This document shows, piece after piece, positions 21,509 to 29,417 of a stretch of DNA of 60,970 bases. Below the pieces are notes generated by a model. That model made no database searches and was not told the DNA's origin. It worked only from the letters and a program-made list of their open reading frames with translations. Source of the DNA: Stenotrophomonas acidaminiphila (GTDB taxonomy: Bacteria; Pseudomonadota; Gammaproteobacteria; Xanthomonadales; Xanthomonadaceae); NCBI RefSeq assembly GCF_001431595.1, contig NZ_LDJO01000075.1, forward strand, positions 1-60,970, given 5' to 3'. Made by a program: the position numbers and the translations under genes. Positions within the stretch are counted from its first letter, which is position 1; the number at the start of each line of letters is the position of its first letter.

Positions 21509-21979
21509 TCAGTCGTCCAGCTTGGTCAGCAGGTAGTTCGGCTCGCCGATGCGCTCGATCAGGTCCAGCTGGGTTTCCAGCCAGTCGATGTGCTCTTCCT
21601 CGGAGTCGAGGATCTTCACGAACAGCTCGCGGCTGACGTAGTCGCCGATGCTCTCCGCGTAGGCCACGGCCTCGCGCAGCACCGCCACCGCCGAGGTTTC
21701 CAGCGCCAGGTCGCAGCGCAGGATCTCGACCGGACTCTCGCCGATGCGCAGCTTGCCCAGCGCCTGGAAGTTCGGCAGTCCCTCGAGGAACAGGATGCGG
21801 TCGGACAACGCGTCCGCATGCTTCATCTCGTCGATGGATTCCTTGTACTCGTGCTCGGCCAGCTCCTTCAGGCCCCAGTTCTTCAGCATCTTGGCGTGCA
21901 GGAAGTACTGGTTGATCGCGGTCAGCTCGTTGTAGAGCACCTTGTTGAGGAATTCGATGACCTTGACGTCGCCTTTCAT
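21509..21979 (-). CDS. bfr: Bacterioferritin
   Basis: A 156-residue iron-storage protein assembling into a 24-mer shell. Ferroxidase ligands are visible: Glu in [13 protein letters not shown], the [13 protein letters not shown] segment with its ExxH, Glu in LRCDLALE, and EEEHIDWLE near the C-terminus. The heme-ligand Met of bacterioferritins is present (the Met of IDEMKHAD). The start at 21979 has an AGGAG ribosome-binding site. bfd lies immediately upstream on the same strand, pairing storage with release of iron. Confidence 0.96.
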   Translation of the reverse strand: MKGDVKVIEFLNKVLYNELTAINQYFLHAKMLKNWGLKELAEHEYKESIDEMKHADALSDRILFLEGLPNFQALGKLRIGESPVEILRCDLALETSAVAVLREAVAYAESIGDYVSRELFVKILDSEEEHIDWLETQLDLIERIGEPNYLLTKLDD

Positions 21980-22124
21980 GGGAGTTGCTCCTGCACGCAT
22001 TGAACGCGCGCACTGTAGCGTCACGGATGCGTCGATGAAGGAACGCGAATCGTATGCATTGGTCCGGCCGCAACGGCGGACCTGACGCATGCGCTCACGC
22101 CGCGGCCACGCGCCGCGACGGAGT

Positions 22125-22376
22125 TCAGGCCACCCTGGCCAGGCCGAGTACCGGCAGCGGCAGGTCGTGCACCGCGCGCGCCTTGGCCAGGAGCTCGCCG
22201 GCCATCTCCAGGCAGGAACCGCAGCTGGAACCGCAGCCGGTGCGCATCGTCAGCTCGGCAACCGAACTGCAGCCGTTGTCGGCCGCTTCGCGGATCTGGT
22301 GGTCGGTGACACCGTTGCAGATGCAGACGTACACGGGGGCGATGGGCAGGACCGGCCGGGAGTGGCCGGAAGCCAT
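22125..22376 (-). CDS. bfd: Bacterioferritin-associated ferredoxin
   Basis: An 83-residue [2Fe-2S] protein that reduces bacterioferritin to release iron. The ligand pattern is VCICNGVTD at the start of the fold and CGSSCGSC at the C-terminal side. Family members are usually 64-75 residues and begin close to the first cysteine. I used the ATG at 22376; a GTG at 22334 (VYVCIC) is an alternative start that gives the classical length. A TTG further upstream sits inside the probable promoter and was rejected. A Fur-box-like sequence precedes the gene. Confidence 0.9.
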   Translation of the reverse strand: MASGHSRPVLPIAPVYVCICNGVTDHQIREAADNGCSSVAELTMRTGCGSSCGSCLEMAGELLAKARAVHDLPLPVLGLARVA

Positions 22377-22387
22377 TTCAACGAAAA

Positions 22388-22402
22388 CGAGAACGATTGT
22401 CA
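22388..22402. promoter_or_regulatory. Possible Fur box upstream of bfd
   Basis: The sequence CGAGAACGATTGTCA matches 10 of 14 informative positions of the 7-1-7 Fur consensus TGATAATnATTATCA and lies just upstream of the bfd start. Iron control of bfd is common in the family. The match is moderate and was scored by eye. Confidence 0.4.
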
Positions 22403-22436
22403 ATTAAAATCCTGAATCGTTATCGATCAGATGGCG

Positions 22437-22464
22437 GCCGTCAGGCCGTCAGGCCGTCAGGCCG
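22437..22464. repeat. Octanucleotide tandem repeat at the rppH 3' end
   Basis: GCCGTCAG is repeated three times head to tail, followed by a degenerate copy GCCGTCGG. On the minus strand each full copy contains TGA. Because the unit is 8 bases long, the three copies place a stop in all three frames. The first of them is the rppH stop codon. Confidence 0.8.
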
Positions 22465-23077
22465 TCGGCCCCTCGCCCTGCGCCTTCCGCGGCCAGTAGC
22501 CGCGCTTGCGCGAACGCTTGCGCGGGCGCTCATGGCCTGCCGCATGGCCGGGCATCCACGCCTCCTGGGCGCTCTTCGGCATCGCCGTCACCCCTTGCCC
22601 GGCGATGCCCCGCGCCAACGGCGCCAGATGCCGCAGCGCGCGCGCATAGACACCCCGCTTGAACATGACCACATGCTCGACGGGATACCAGAAATCCACC
22701 CAGCGCCAATGGTCGAACTCGGGGGCCTCGGTATGGTCCAGGCGCACATGGCCTTCGTCGCCGGTCAGCCGCAGCAGGAACCAGACCTGCTTCTGGCCGA
22801 TGCAGACCTGCTTCTCGGTACGGCGGATGGCGCGGCTGGGCAACCGGTAGCGAAGCCAGCCCGGGGTAGCCCCGAGCACTTCGACATGTTCAGGCAACAG
22901 GCCGGTTTCTTCCTGCAGCTCGCGATACATGGCCTCGACCGGGGTCTCGTCGGAGTTCATCCCACCCTGCGGGAACTGCCAGCCGTCCCGGCGCACGCGT
23001 CGTGCCCAGAACACCTGTCCGTCTTCCCGCATCAGCACGATGCCGACGTTCGGTCGATAGCCGTCCGGATCGATCAC
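22457..23077 (-). CDS. rppH: RNA pyrophosphohydrolase RppH
   Basis: A 206-residue Nudix enzyme that removes pyrophosphate from the 5' end of RNA and starts mRNA decay. The N-terminus [15 protein letters not shown] is diagnostic, and the Nudix box reads [20 protein letters not shown]. Beyond the catalytic domain there is a basic tail ([15 protein letters not shown]) that could bind RNA. The stop lies in an octanucleotide tandem repeat. It is divergent from the tRNA cluster. Confidence 0.96.
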   Translation of the reverse strand: MIDPDGYRPNVGIVLMREDGQVFWARRVRRDGWQFPQGGMNSDETPVEAMYRELQEETGLLPEHVEVLGATPGWLRYRLPSRAIRRTEKQVCIGQKQVWFLLRLTGDEGHVRLDHTEAPEFDHWRWVDFWYPVEHVVMFKRGVYARALRHLAPLARGIAGQGVTAMPKSAQEAWMPGHAAGHERPRKRSRKRGYWPRKAQGEGPTA

Positions 23078-23154
23078 GATGCGGACTCCTAAATATTTCT
23101 ACTGGCTTGGACTCTGCCATGGCCGCTGCAATGCCACAAGCGCGGAAAAAACAG

Positions 23155-23183
23155 TTGACAGGCAAGCCGGCGATACGCAGAAT
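23155..23183 (+). promoter_or_regulatory. Sigma-70 promoter for the tRNA cluster
   Basis: A perfect -35 box TTGACA is followed after 17 bases by CAGAAT as the -10 box, and then by a G/C-rich stretch GCGGGCTCCC typical of stringently controlled stable-RNA promoters. The tRNA-Met gene begins 14 bases further on. Confidence 0.75.
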
Positions 23184-23197
23184 TGCGGGCTCCCTGA

Positions 23198-23274
23198 GGC
23201 TATGTAGCTCAGCCGGTTAGAGCACAGCACTCATAATGCTGGGGTCGGTGGTTCGAGTCCACCCATAGCCACCA
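23198..23274 (+). tRNA. tRNA-Met (CAT, elongator type)
   Basis: A 77-base cloverleaf with acceptor GGCTATG / CATAGCC and encoded CCA. The D arm is AGCTCAGCCGGTTAGAGCA, the anticodon loop CTCATAA (anticodon CAT) and the T arm GGTTCGAGTCC. The sequence resembles the enterobacterial elongator tRNA-Met (metT) and not the initiator, which lacks a Watson-Crick first pair. CAT-anticodon tRNA-Ile2 cannot be fully excluded by eye. Confidence 0.92.
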
Positions 23275-23305
23275 AGGGAGCAGGAGCCCGGCTCCTGAAA
23301 ACCAC

Positions 23306-23380
23306 AGCCCCGTCGCCAAGCGGTAAGGCATCTGACTCTGACTCAGACATTCGGAGGTTCGAATCCTTCCGGGGCTGCCA
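23306..23380 (+). tRNA. tRNA-Gln (CTG), copy 1
   Basis: A 75-base tRNA with acceptor AGCCCCG / CGGGGCT, D arm GCCAAGCGGTAAGGC, anticodon stem TCTGA / TCAGA around loop CTCTGAC (anticodon CTG), T arm GGTTCGAATCC and encoded CCA. It is followed directly by its own intrinsic terminator. Confidence 0.95.
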
Positions 23381-23386
23381 GATATC

Positions 23387-23419
23387 AAAAGACCAGATCG
23401 AAAGATCTGGTCTTTTTTT
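23387..23419 (+). terminator. Intrinsic terminator after tRNA-Gln copy 1
   Basis: A 13-pair stem (AAAAGACCAGATC / GATCTGGTCTTTT) closed by a GAAA tetraloop is followed by more T residues. It follows the tRNA CCA end by six bases. Confidence 0.93.
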
Positions 23420-23489
23420 GCCTGCTCCAGCGGTCTCGCCACCCCTGTTGGCCTCGACCGTCGCGGCATGCGATAATCCACCCCTGCCT

Positions 23490-23564
23490 AGCCCCGTCGC
23501 CAAGCGGTAAGGCACCTGACTCTGACTCAGGCATTCGGAGGTTCGAATCCTTCCGGGGCTGCCA
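23490..23564 (+). tRNA. tRNA-Gln (CTG), copy 2
   Basis: The same 75-base tRNA as copy 1 except for one base pair in the anticodon stem (CCTGA / TCAGG instead of TCTGA / TCAGA). The anticodon is CTG and CCA is encoded. It has its own downstream terminator, so this is an independent or partly read-through unit of the tRNA cluster. Confidence 0.95.
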
Positions 23565-23570
23565 AATACC

Positions 23571-23604
23571 AAAGGCCTGATCGAAAGATCAGGCCTTTCT
23601 TTTT
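23571..23604 (+). terminator. Intrinsic terminator after tRNA-Gln copy 2
   Basis: A stem AAAGGCCTGATC / GATCAGGCCTTT with a GAAA tetraloop is followed by CTTTTT. It has the same architecture as the terminator after copy 1 but a different stem sequence, so the pair is not a simple duplication of the whole unit. Confidence 0.93.
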
Positions 23605-23661
23605 GCCCCCAGCGGATGCCGGCGCGGCAGCCGCCATGGGCTTCACGCCACCCCGGAACGA

Positions 23662-23689
23662 CAAAAGCCCGGCCGAGGCCGGGCTTTTG
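23662..23689. terminator. Bidirectional terminator between the tRNA cluster and rpsI
   Basis: The stem CAAAAGCCCGGCC / GGCCGGGCTTTTG with a two-base GA loop serves the minus-strand rplM-rpsI operon. It can also act on read-through from the tRNA side, where the hairpin is followed by TTTT. Confidence 0.85.
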
Positions 23690-23734
23690 TTTTCCCAGCG
23701 GGATCCCGGAGGACCCCACGCCAGGCGCGATGGA

Positions 23735-24127
23735 TCAGCGCTTGGAGAACTGGGTGGCGCGGCGGGCCTTGTGCAGACCAACCTTCTTGCGCTCGACTTC
23801 GCGGGCGTCACGGGTCATGAAGCCGGCCTTGCGCAGCTCGGACTTCAGGCCTTCGTCGTACTCGACCAGGGCGCGGGCGATGCCCAGGCGGATCGCACCG
23901 GCCTGGCCGGTGGTGCCGCCGCCGGTGGCGGTGACGATGACGTCGAAGCTCTCGGTGTTCTTGGTCAGCTCGAGCGGCTGGCGCACGATCATGCGCGCGG
24001 TCTCACGGCCGAAGAACTCGTCCAGCGGACGGCCATTGACGGTGATGTTGCCCGAACCCTTGCGCAGGAACACGCGGGCGGTGGAGGACTTGCGGCGGCC
24101 AGTGCCGTAGTTTTGCGTGATAGCCAT
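23735..24127 (-). CDS. rpsI: 30S ribosomal protein S9
   Basis: The 130-residue protein has the full S9 profile: [20 protein letters not shown] at the start, [23 protein letters not shown] in the middle (in part) and the basic C-terminal tail ending QFSKR that reaches the P-site tRNA. It starts two bases after the rplM stop, the conserved rplM-rpsI operon. Confidence 0.98.
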   Translation of the reverse strand: MAITQNYGTGRRKSSTARVFLRKGSGNITVNGRPLDEFFGRETARMIVRQPLELTKNTESFDVIVTATGGGTTGQAGAIRLGIARALVEYDEGLKSELRKAGFMTRDAREVERKKVGLHKARRATQFSKR

Positions 24128-24129
24128 GA

Positions 24130-24558
24130 TTAGATATCCAGAACTTGCGGCTGCTGGGCGGCGTGCGGGTGCTCGGCGCCGGCGTAGACCTTGAGCTTGC
24201 GGTACATGGCGCGGCCCAGCGGGCCCTTCGGCAGCATGCCCTTGACAGCGATCTCGATCACGCGCTCCGGGTGACGCTCCAGCGCCTGGGCCAGGGTCTC
24301 GGTCTTCAGGTTGCCGATGTAGCCGGTGAAGCGGTGGTACTGCTTGTCCTGCAGCTTCTTGCCGGTGACGACAATCTTCTCTGCGTTGATGACAACCAGG
24401 TAGTCGCCGGTATCGACGTGCGGGGTGTAGACCGGCTTGTGCTTGCCACGCAGGCGGCGGGCCAGCTCGGTGGCCAGACGGCCCAGGGTCTTGCCCGAGG
24501 CGTCGACGAGATACCAGTCACGCTGGACGGTCTCGTTCTTTGCGGTGAAAGTGCTCAT
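24130..24558 (-). CDS. rplM: 50S ribosomal protein L13
   Basis: The 142-residue L13 shows the conserved W-Y-V-D-A start ([18 protein letters not shown]), the [15 protein letters not shown] segment and [19 protein letters not shown]. It is the first gene of the rplM-rpsI operon. Confidence 0.98.
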   Translation of the reverse strand: MSTFTAKNETVQRDWYLVDASGKTLGRLATELARRLRGKHKPVYTPHVDTGDYLVVINAEKIVVTGKKLQDKQYHRFTGYIGNLKTETLAQALERHPERVIEIAVKGMLPKGPLGRAMYRKLKVYAGAEHPHAAQQPQVLDI

Positions 24559-24751
24559 GAAAGAACTCAGGTTAGGTCGGGCTCATTGCGGCGCTGAACT
24601 GCCGGAACTCTGCCACGCGTTGTGAAGGTGAAACACAAGAGGCGGAATTGTACCGGCCGTGACCGGCCCACGCAAGCCGCCACCCGGCCGGCCTTGGCAG
24701 CCCCGGGGACAGCGGCGAGAATCCGGCTCTCCCCCACCCCGCCTGGACGCC

Positions 24752-25396
24752 ATGACCACCGACCGCGCCTTCACGCCCCTGGACCGCCTGCTGACCGAGG
24801 CCCAGCGCGCGCTGGACACGGTGTTCGGCAACCCGCCGGCGCGCCGCCCCAACCCCGCCGGCGATACCCCGGACGTGGTGCTGGAACCGGACGCAAGGCG
24901 CCACGCCGCAGGCCTGATGCGCATCAACCACGTCGGCGAAGTGTGCGCTCAGGGGCTGTATTTCGGACAGGCAGCCGTCGCCCGCGACCCGTCCACCCGC
25001 GCGCACCTGCTGGAAGCGGCGCAGGAGGAGACCGACCACCTGGGCTGGTGCGCGGACCGCCTGCGCGAGCTCGACAGCCGCCCCAGCCTGTTCAACCCGC
25101 TGTGGTATGCCGGCAGCTACGCCATCGGCACCCTCGCCGGGCTGCGCGGCGACGGCTGGAACCTGGGTTTCGTGGTCGAGACCGAGCGCCAGGTGGAGGC
25201 GCACCTGGACGAGCACCTTGAGACCCTGCCACCGGCCGACCAGCGCAGCCGCGAGATCCTCAAGGTGATGAAGATCGACGAGGCACGCCACGCCGACCAT
25301 GCCGAACACGCCGGCGCGCGGATCCTGCCGGCACCGATCCCGGCGGTGATGGCACTGGCCTCCCGGGCCATGAAAACCATCGCCTACCGGCTCTGA
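24752..25396 (+). CDS. coq7: Coq7-type demethoxyubiquinone hydroxylase
   Basis: A 214-residue di-iron hydroxylase that adds the last hydroxyl group in ubiquinone synthesis. Iron ligands are visible: Glu in [10 protein letters not shown], the ExxH in QEETDHLGW, Glu in VVETERQVE and [10 protein letters not shown] near the C-terminus. The ATG at 24752 fits family starts. The C-terminus ends with a short hydrophobic helix thought to sit on the membrane. It is divergent from rplM. Confidence 0.95.
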   Translation: MTTDRAFTPLDRLLTEAQRALDTVFGNPPARRPNPAGDTPDVVLEPDARRHAAGLMRINHVGEVCAQGLYFGQAAVARDPSTRAHLLEAAQEETDHLGWCADRLRELDSRPSLFNPLWYAGSYAIGTLAGLRGDGWNLGFVVETERQVEAHLDEHLETLPPADQRSREILKVMKIDEARHADHAEHAGARILPAPIPAVMALASRAMKTIAYRL

Positions 25397-25564
25397 ACCC
25401 ACGCCCCGGCCTCACGGCGGAACGGGCGAAGCACGCATTCCGTCTGCTGCAGGGCCCACGGGTCAAGCCGGCGCGCCGAAGGCGCGGGAATGGGTGAACC
25501 CGGAGCCGGGACCCAAGGTTTGCGCAGCGGACCCCGGGGCAGCATGCCCGCTCCGCGGACGTGA

Positions 25565-25879
25565 CTACGACACGATCTTCAACCCGATCACGCCAGCCAC
25601 GATCAGGCCGATGCACAGCAGCCGCGGCCACGAGGCGCTGTCGCCGAACAGCACGATGCCCAGCGCGGCGGCGCCGACCGCGCCGATCCCGGTCCAGATC
25701 GCATAGCCGGTGCCGATCGGGATCGACCTGAGCGACTGCGACAGGCACCAGAAGCTGACCGCCATCGCCGCCAGGGTGCCCACGCTGGGCCACAGCCGGG
25801 TCCAGCCCTCGGTGTACTTCAGGCCGATCGCCCAGACGACTTCGAACAGACCGGCCACCAGCAGGTAGATCCAGGCCAT
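25565..25879 (-). CDS. sugE: SMR-family guanidinium exporter (Gdx/SugE)
   Basis: A 104-residue small multidrug resistance protein with four membrane helices. The conserved Glu of helix 1 is in [16 protein letters not shown]; this [10 protein letters not shown] form is that of SugE/Gdx rather than EmrE, and the Gdx subgroup exports guanidinium. The ATG at 25879 has an AAGGAG ribosome-binding site at 25888-25893, eight bases upstream. The leader holds a guanidine-II riboswitch candidate, supporting the substrate assignment. Confidence 0.93.
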   Translation of the reverse strand: MAWIYLLVAGLFEVVWAIGLKYTEGWTRLWPSVGTLAAMAVSFWCLSQSLRSIPIGTGYAIWTGIGAVGAAALGIVLFGDSASWPRLLCIGLIVAGVIGLKIVS

Positions 25880-25907
25880 GGGGTTTACTCCTTAAAGGTT
25901 TGGGCAC

Positions 25908-25991
25908 AAAAAAAGCGGCCCGGTGCTGGTGAGCACCGGGCCGCCGTCGGCTGTGTTCCGTGGATCGCACCACGGGGCGGGCCGTCCCGCC
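25908..25991 (-). promoter_or_regulatory. Guanidine-II (mini-ykkC) riboswitch with terminator, upstream of sugE
   Basis: On the minus strand two hairpins with ACGG tetraloops follow each other. P1 is GGCGGG-ACGG-CCCGCC (25976-25991) and P2 is GCCG-ACGG-CGGC (25940-25951), with a 24-base linker that can form its own stem. Paired hairpins with ACGR loops are the hallmark of guanidine-II riboswitches, which typically control sugE. A terminator (stem 25915-25927 with 25932-25944, then seven T) begins inside the 3' strand of P2. Ligand-stabilised P2 should compete with the terminator base, giving expression when guanidine is present. The ON mechanism is inference. Confidence 0.85.
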
Positions 25992-26044
25992 GGGTATTTC
26001 AGGAGCGGCAGGCTAGCAACCGCTCCCCGAACCGCATGTAACCG

Positions 26045-26839
26045 TCACTCGGCCAGGTTGCGGCCGTGGAACAGCTCCTCGATCTCGCGGCGCAGCAGCG
26101 CCTCGATCTTCATGCGCTCCTTGAACGAGAGGTTCTTGGCCTTCTCCTCGAACAGGTACTGGTCCAGGTCGAAATCCTTCAGGTGCATCTTCGTGTGGAA
26201 GATGTTCTCCTGGTAGACGTTGACGTCGAACATCTCGTAGCGCGACTTGATGTTCTTGGCCAGGAAGTTCTGGATCGAGTTGATCTTGTGGTCGATGAAG
26301 TGCTTCTTGCCCTTCACGTCGCGGGTGAAGCCACGGACGCGGTAGTCCATGATCACGATGTCCGACTCGAGGCTCTCGATCAGGTAGTTCAGCGCCTTCA
26401 GCGGCGAGATCACGCCGCAGGTGGCGACGTCGATATCGGCGCGGAAGGTGGCGATGCCTTCCTGCGGGTGTGTCTCGGGATAGGTATGGACGGTGATGTG
26501 GCTCTTGTCCATGTGCGCGACCACCGCGTCGGAGATCAGCTCCTTGCCGGCGGCCTTCTTGTCGATCACCGGCTCCTCGGAGATGAGGATGGTCACCGAC
26601 GCGCCCTGCGGATCGTAATCCTGACGGGCGATGTTCAGGATGTTGGCGCCGATGATCTCGGCCACATCGGTGAGGATCTGCGTGAGTCGATCGGCGTTGT
26701 ATTCCTCGTCGATGTACTCGATGTAACGCTGGCGCTCCTCTTCGGTACGCGCATAGCAGACGTCATAGATGTTGAAGCTCAGCGCCTTGGTGAGGTTGTT
26801 GAAACCCTGCAACCTCAGGCGAGGCAACGGCTTGACCAC
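26045..26839 (-). CDS. speD: S-adenosylmethionine decarboxylase proenzyme (type 1)
   Basis: A 264-residue pyruvoyl-dependent enzyme that makes decarboxylated SAM for spermidine synthesis. It is self-cleaved between K112 and S113 in [14 protein letters not shown]. The conserved segment [20 protein letters not shown] follows the site. The start was set to the GTG at 26839 ([19 protein letters not shown]) because it gives the standard family N-terminus and length; an upstream TTG would add 12 residues. It is divergent from clp, as in Xanthomonas. Confidence 0.95.
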   Translation of the reverse strand: MVKPLPRLRLQGFNNLTKALSFNIYDVCYARTEEERQRYIEYIDEEYNADRLTQILTDVAEIIGANILNIARQDYDPQGASVTILISEEPVIDKKAAGKELISDAVVAHMDKSHITVHTYPETHPQEGIATFRADIDVATCGVISPLKALNYLIESLESDIVIMDYRVRGFTRDVKGKKHFIDHKINSIQNFLAKNIKSRYEMFDVNVYQENIFHTKMHLKDFDLDQYLFEEKAKNLSFKERMKIEALLRREIEELFHGRNLAE

Positions 26840-26950
26840 GGCGGTCGGTCCTGTGAATGGTGGGAAAGGGGGCAATTATGGGGCAAACCGCCCCCCGGCG
26901 AAACGTGCGCGGCCAACAGGCGTTTGCCCCTTGTGGCCTGCGTCGCTAAG

Positions 26951-26968
26951 CTTGTCCGTTAAGACAAG
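26951..26968. promoter_or_regulatory. Perfect inverted repeat upstream of clp
   Basis: CTTGTC and GACAAG are separated by six bases (CGTTAA), 16 bases before the clp start codon, in the speD/clp divergent region. The symmetry suggests an operator for a dimeric regulator. It is not a good match to the CRP consensus TGTGA-N6-TCACA, so direct autoregulation is not obvious. Confidence 0.4.
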
Positions 26969-26983
26969 TTCATAAACACGAAC

Positions 26984-27685
26984 ATGAACGTCATCATGAG
27001 TCCAGGGATCGCCAACACCGTGCCTAACGTGCGCCTCGCCTCCAGCCCCTTGGCCCTGGATATCGCCACCATCGATCGGTTCCTGGCCCACAGCCACCGC
27101 CGCCGCTACCCGGGGCGCACCGACGTGTTCCGCCCCGGCGACCCGGCCGGCACCATGTACTACGTGGTCAGCGGCTCGGTCAGCATCATCGCCGAGGAGG
27201 ACGAGGACCGGGAACTGGTGCTGGGCTACTTCGGCGCCGGCGAGTTCGTCGGCGAGATGGGGCTGTTCATCGAATCGGACAAGCGCGAGGTGATCCTGCG
27301 CACCCGCACCCCCTGCGAACTGGCCGAGATCAGCTACGAACGGCTGCACCAGCTGTTCCTGGGGCCGCTGTCCAGCGACGCCCCGCGGCTGCTGTACGCG
27401 ATCGGCTCGCAGATTTCCCGGCGCCTGCTGCACACCAGCCGCAAGGCCAGCCGCCTGGCGTTCCTGGACGTGACCGACCGCATCGTGCGCACCCTGCACG
27501 ACCTGGCCCGCGAGCCGGAATCGATGAGTCACCCGCAGGGCACCCAGCTGCGCGTTTCGCGGCAGGAGATCGCCCGGCTGGTGGGCTGCTCGCGGGAAAT
27601 GGCCGGGCGCGTGCTCAAGAAGCTGCAGGCCGACGGCATCCTGCACGCGCGCGGCAAGACCATCGTGCTGTACGGAACGCGTTGA
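26984..27685 (+). CDS. clp: CRP-like global regulator Clp (c-di-GMP responsive)
   Basis: A 233-residue CRP/FNR-family activator. The cyclic-nucleotide fold (FRPGDPAGTMYYVVSGSVSII, then GEFVGEMGLFIE) is followed by the dimer helix and a winged helix with LRVSRQEIARLVGCSREMAGRVLKKL. The sequence closely resembles Xanthomonas Clp, which activates extracellular enzyme and virulence genes and is inactivated by c-di-GMP binding. Two ATGs are possible, 26984 and 26996; N-termini vary in the family. The degenerate GGDEF/EAL regulator lies 8 kb away. Confidence 0.95.
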   Translation: MNVIMSPGIANTVPNVRLASSPLALDIATIDRFLAHSHRRRYPGRTDVFRPGDPAGTMYYVVSGSVSIIAEEDEDRELVLGYFGAGEFVGEMGLFIESDKREVILRTRTPCELAEISYERLHQLFLGPLSSDAPRLLYAIGSQISRRLLHTSRKASRLAFLDVTDRIVRTLHDLAREPESMSHPQGTQLRVSRQEIARLVGCSREMAGRVLKKLQADGILHARGKTIVLYGTR

Positions 27686-27899
27686 TACGTACTCACGCAT
27701 AAACCCCAGAGTCTGCTCCGCAGACCCCGGGGCCCCGGCGCATCGGCCTCCAGATCCCTGCGCCTGTCCGCGCGCGCCCCTTTGACAACAAAAGCGGGCT
27801 GCCTCAGCGGAAACCTGACGTCTCCAGCCCCCGAGTCCGGCACCGCGGGGCAATCCCGCGGCCTTGACGGTTGCCTTCCTTACCCAGCAGTCTCCACCA

Positions 27900-28658
27900 A
27901 TGGAATTTGGAAGCGAGTTCTACTGGTTCATCCTGATCGGGATCGGGGCGCAGCTGGTCGATGGCGCCCTGGGCATGGCATTCGGGCTGGTGTCCTCGTC
28001 TGTTCTGTTGAGCATGGGGCTGCCACCGGCGGCGGTGAGCGCCAGCATCCATACCGCCGAGGTATTCACCACCGGCGCGTCCGGGGTATCGCATCTGGCG
28101 GCCGGCAACGTCGACCGGCGGCTGTTCCTGCGCCTGGCGCTGCCCGGTGCGGTTGGCGGCGCACTCGGCGCCTACGTCCTGACCCAGTTGCCCGGCGAGT
28201 TCATCCGCCCCTTCATCTATCTCTACCTGCTGGCGCTGGCGATCTTCATCCTTGCCCGCGCGGCCGGCCGCTTCACCCCACGCAGCGAGGTGCAGCGGGT
28301 ACCGGTGCTGGGCTTCTTCGCCGGCCTGCTCGACGCCAGTGGCGGCGGCGGCTGGGGGCCGGTGGCGACCTCGACCCTGCTCGCGCGCGGCGGCAAGGCA
28401 CGCACCACCATCGGTACGGTGAATGCGGCCGAATTCATCGTCACCCTGGCGATCTCGACCACGTTCCTGCTGTCGATGGGATTGCAGCACCTGTCCATCG
28501 TCGCCGGGCTGCTGGTCGGCGGGATGATGGCCGCACCGGTGGCGGCGCTGCTGGTCAAGCGCCTCAAGGAGCGCTGGGTACTCATCGCGGTGGGGGTGCT
28601 GGTGCTGTCGATCAGCCTGTTCCAGATCGGCCACGCACTGCACCGCTGGCTGGGCTGA
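27900..28658 (+). CDS. TauE/SafE-family sulfite/anion exporter
   Basis: A 252-residue integral membrane protein with about eight helices and the duplicated TauE/SafE fold. Glycine-rich helix motifs occur in both halves (QLVDGALGMAFGLVSS and GLLDASGGGGWGPVATSTLL). The ATG at 27900 was chosen since MEFGSEFYWFILIGIGAQ leads directly into helix 1; a TTG 12 codons upstream is less likely. Substrate (sulfite, sulfoacetate or another small anion) cannot be told from sequence. The 214 bases upstream contain a TCTGC/GCAGA hairpin (about 27713) but no clear promoter. Confidence 0.88.
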   Translation: MEFGSEFYWFILIGIGAQLVDGALGMAFGLVSSSVLLSMGLPPAAVSASIHTAEVFTTGASGVSHLAAGNVDRRLFLRLALPGAVGGALGAYVLTQLPGEFIRPFIYLYLLALAIFILARAAGRFTPRSEVQRVPVLGFFAGLLDASGGGGWGPVATSTLLARGGKARTTIGTVNAAEFIVTLAISTTFLLSMGLQHLSIVAGLLVGGMMAAPVAALLVKRLKERWVLIAVGVLVLSISLFQIGHALHRWLG

Positions 28659-28673
28659 CGCCCGGCAGGCGCA

Positions 28674-28694
28674 CCGCCGGCCAATGGCCGGCGG
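28674..28694. other. Hairpin between convergent genes, no T tract
   Basis: CCGCCGGCC / GGCCGGCGG form a perfect nine-pair stem with an AAT loop, in the 42-base gap between the converging TauE/SafE and HAD genes. It lacks a T tract on either strand, so it is at best a weak terminator or an mRNA 3'-end stabiliser. Confidence 0.6.
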
Positions 28695-28700
28695 CGCCGT

Positions 28701-29417
28701 TCAGGCCGGCTCGCCGCCGCGCTCGGCACAGCCCCAGTTGAGGATGCGGGTGCCGGCCGGCAACACACGGCGGAAGTACGCCACCCGCGAATGCTTGGGG
28801 TTGACCACCACCGGCGCCTGCGCCGCGCGCAGCAGCGGCAGGTCGGCGGTGCTGTCCGAGTAGGCGATGGCGATGGCGCCATAGCCGCGCTCGCGCAGCA
28901 TGCGCATCTTCTCTTCGTTGTGGCAGTGGCGGGTGGCGCCCATCGCGCCCAGCCGCGGCCCCACTTCGCTGCCGACCACCGGCACGTCCTGGTGCGCGAC
29001 GAAGGCCAGGATGGCACGCGCCAGCTCCGGCGGCGCACCGGTTGCCACCACCACCCGGTCGCCGGCGCGGCGATGCGCGGCGAACACATCCAGCGCCCGT
29101 GGCAGCAGCCGCGCGCGGATCGCAGGTTCGTGCGCGCGCACGTACTGGTCGATGATGCCGTTGAACTCCCGCGCCCGGTGCAGGCCGAAGGTCGCGATCC
29201 ACACGTAGCCGGAAATGCCGAAGCGGCGCGTCGGCAGCAGCGCCACCAGCGGGCCGAACAATGGCGTGATCAGCACTGCCGCCAGCATCCGCAGCGGGTT
29301 GCGGCGGATCAGCCAGGCGAACAGGTGGCTGCCGGAATCGCCGTCGTACAGCGTGTGGTCGAAATCGAAGACGACCAGTTGCGCGTCGTCGCGGGGAACG
29401 GGGTAGGACTCGGTCAT
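28701..29417 (-). CDS. HAD-superfamily phosphatase (subclass IB, SerB-like)
   Basis: A 238-residue haloacid-dehalogenase phosphatase. Motif I is [15 protein letters not shown] (nucleophile Asp plus acid Asp), motif II is VVATGAP, and motif III/IV are NEEKMRML and [12 protein letters not shown] hydrophobic stretch after motif I ([20 protein letters not shown]) may form part of the cap or a membrane contact. Its ATG overlaps the trpC stop by four bases (ATGA), placing it at the end of the trp operon. Substrate unknown. Confidence 0.88.
   Translation of the reverse strand: MTESYPVPRDDAQLVVFDFDHTLYDGDSGSHLFAWLIRRNPLRMLAAVLITPLFGPLVALLPTRRFGISGYVWIATFGLHRAREFNGIIDQYVRAHEPAIRARLLPRALDVFAAHRRAGDRVVVATGAPPELARAILAFVAHQDVPVVGSEVGPRLGAMGATRHCHNEEKMRMLRERGYGAIAIAYSDSTADLPLLRAAQAPVVVNPKHSRVAYFRRVLPAGTRILNWGCAERGGEPA

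Noticed and set aside
23209..23811. Minus-strand frames across the tRNA-Gln genes with repeated GRIRTSECLSQSQ-like peptides
   Set aside because: They are antisense translations of the two tRNA-Gln genes and tRNA-Met; the repeat in the peptides is only the tRNA repeat. Such frames are a common misannotation.
27700..27899. Possible riboswitch in the leader of the TauE/SafE gene
   Set aside because: Only a short TCTGC/GCAGA stem is evident; no match to a known SAM, SAH or other riboswitch core could be recognised.
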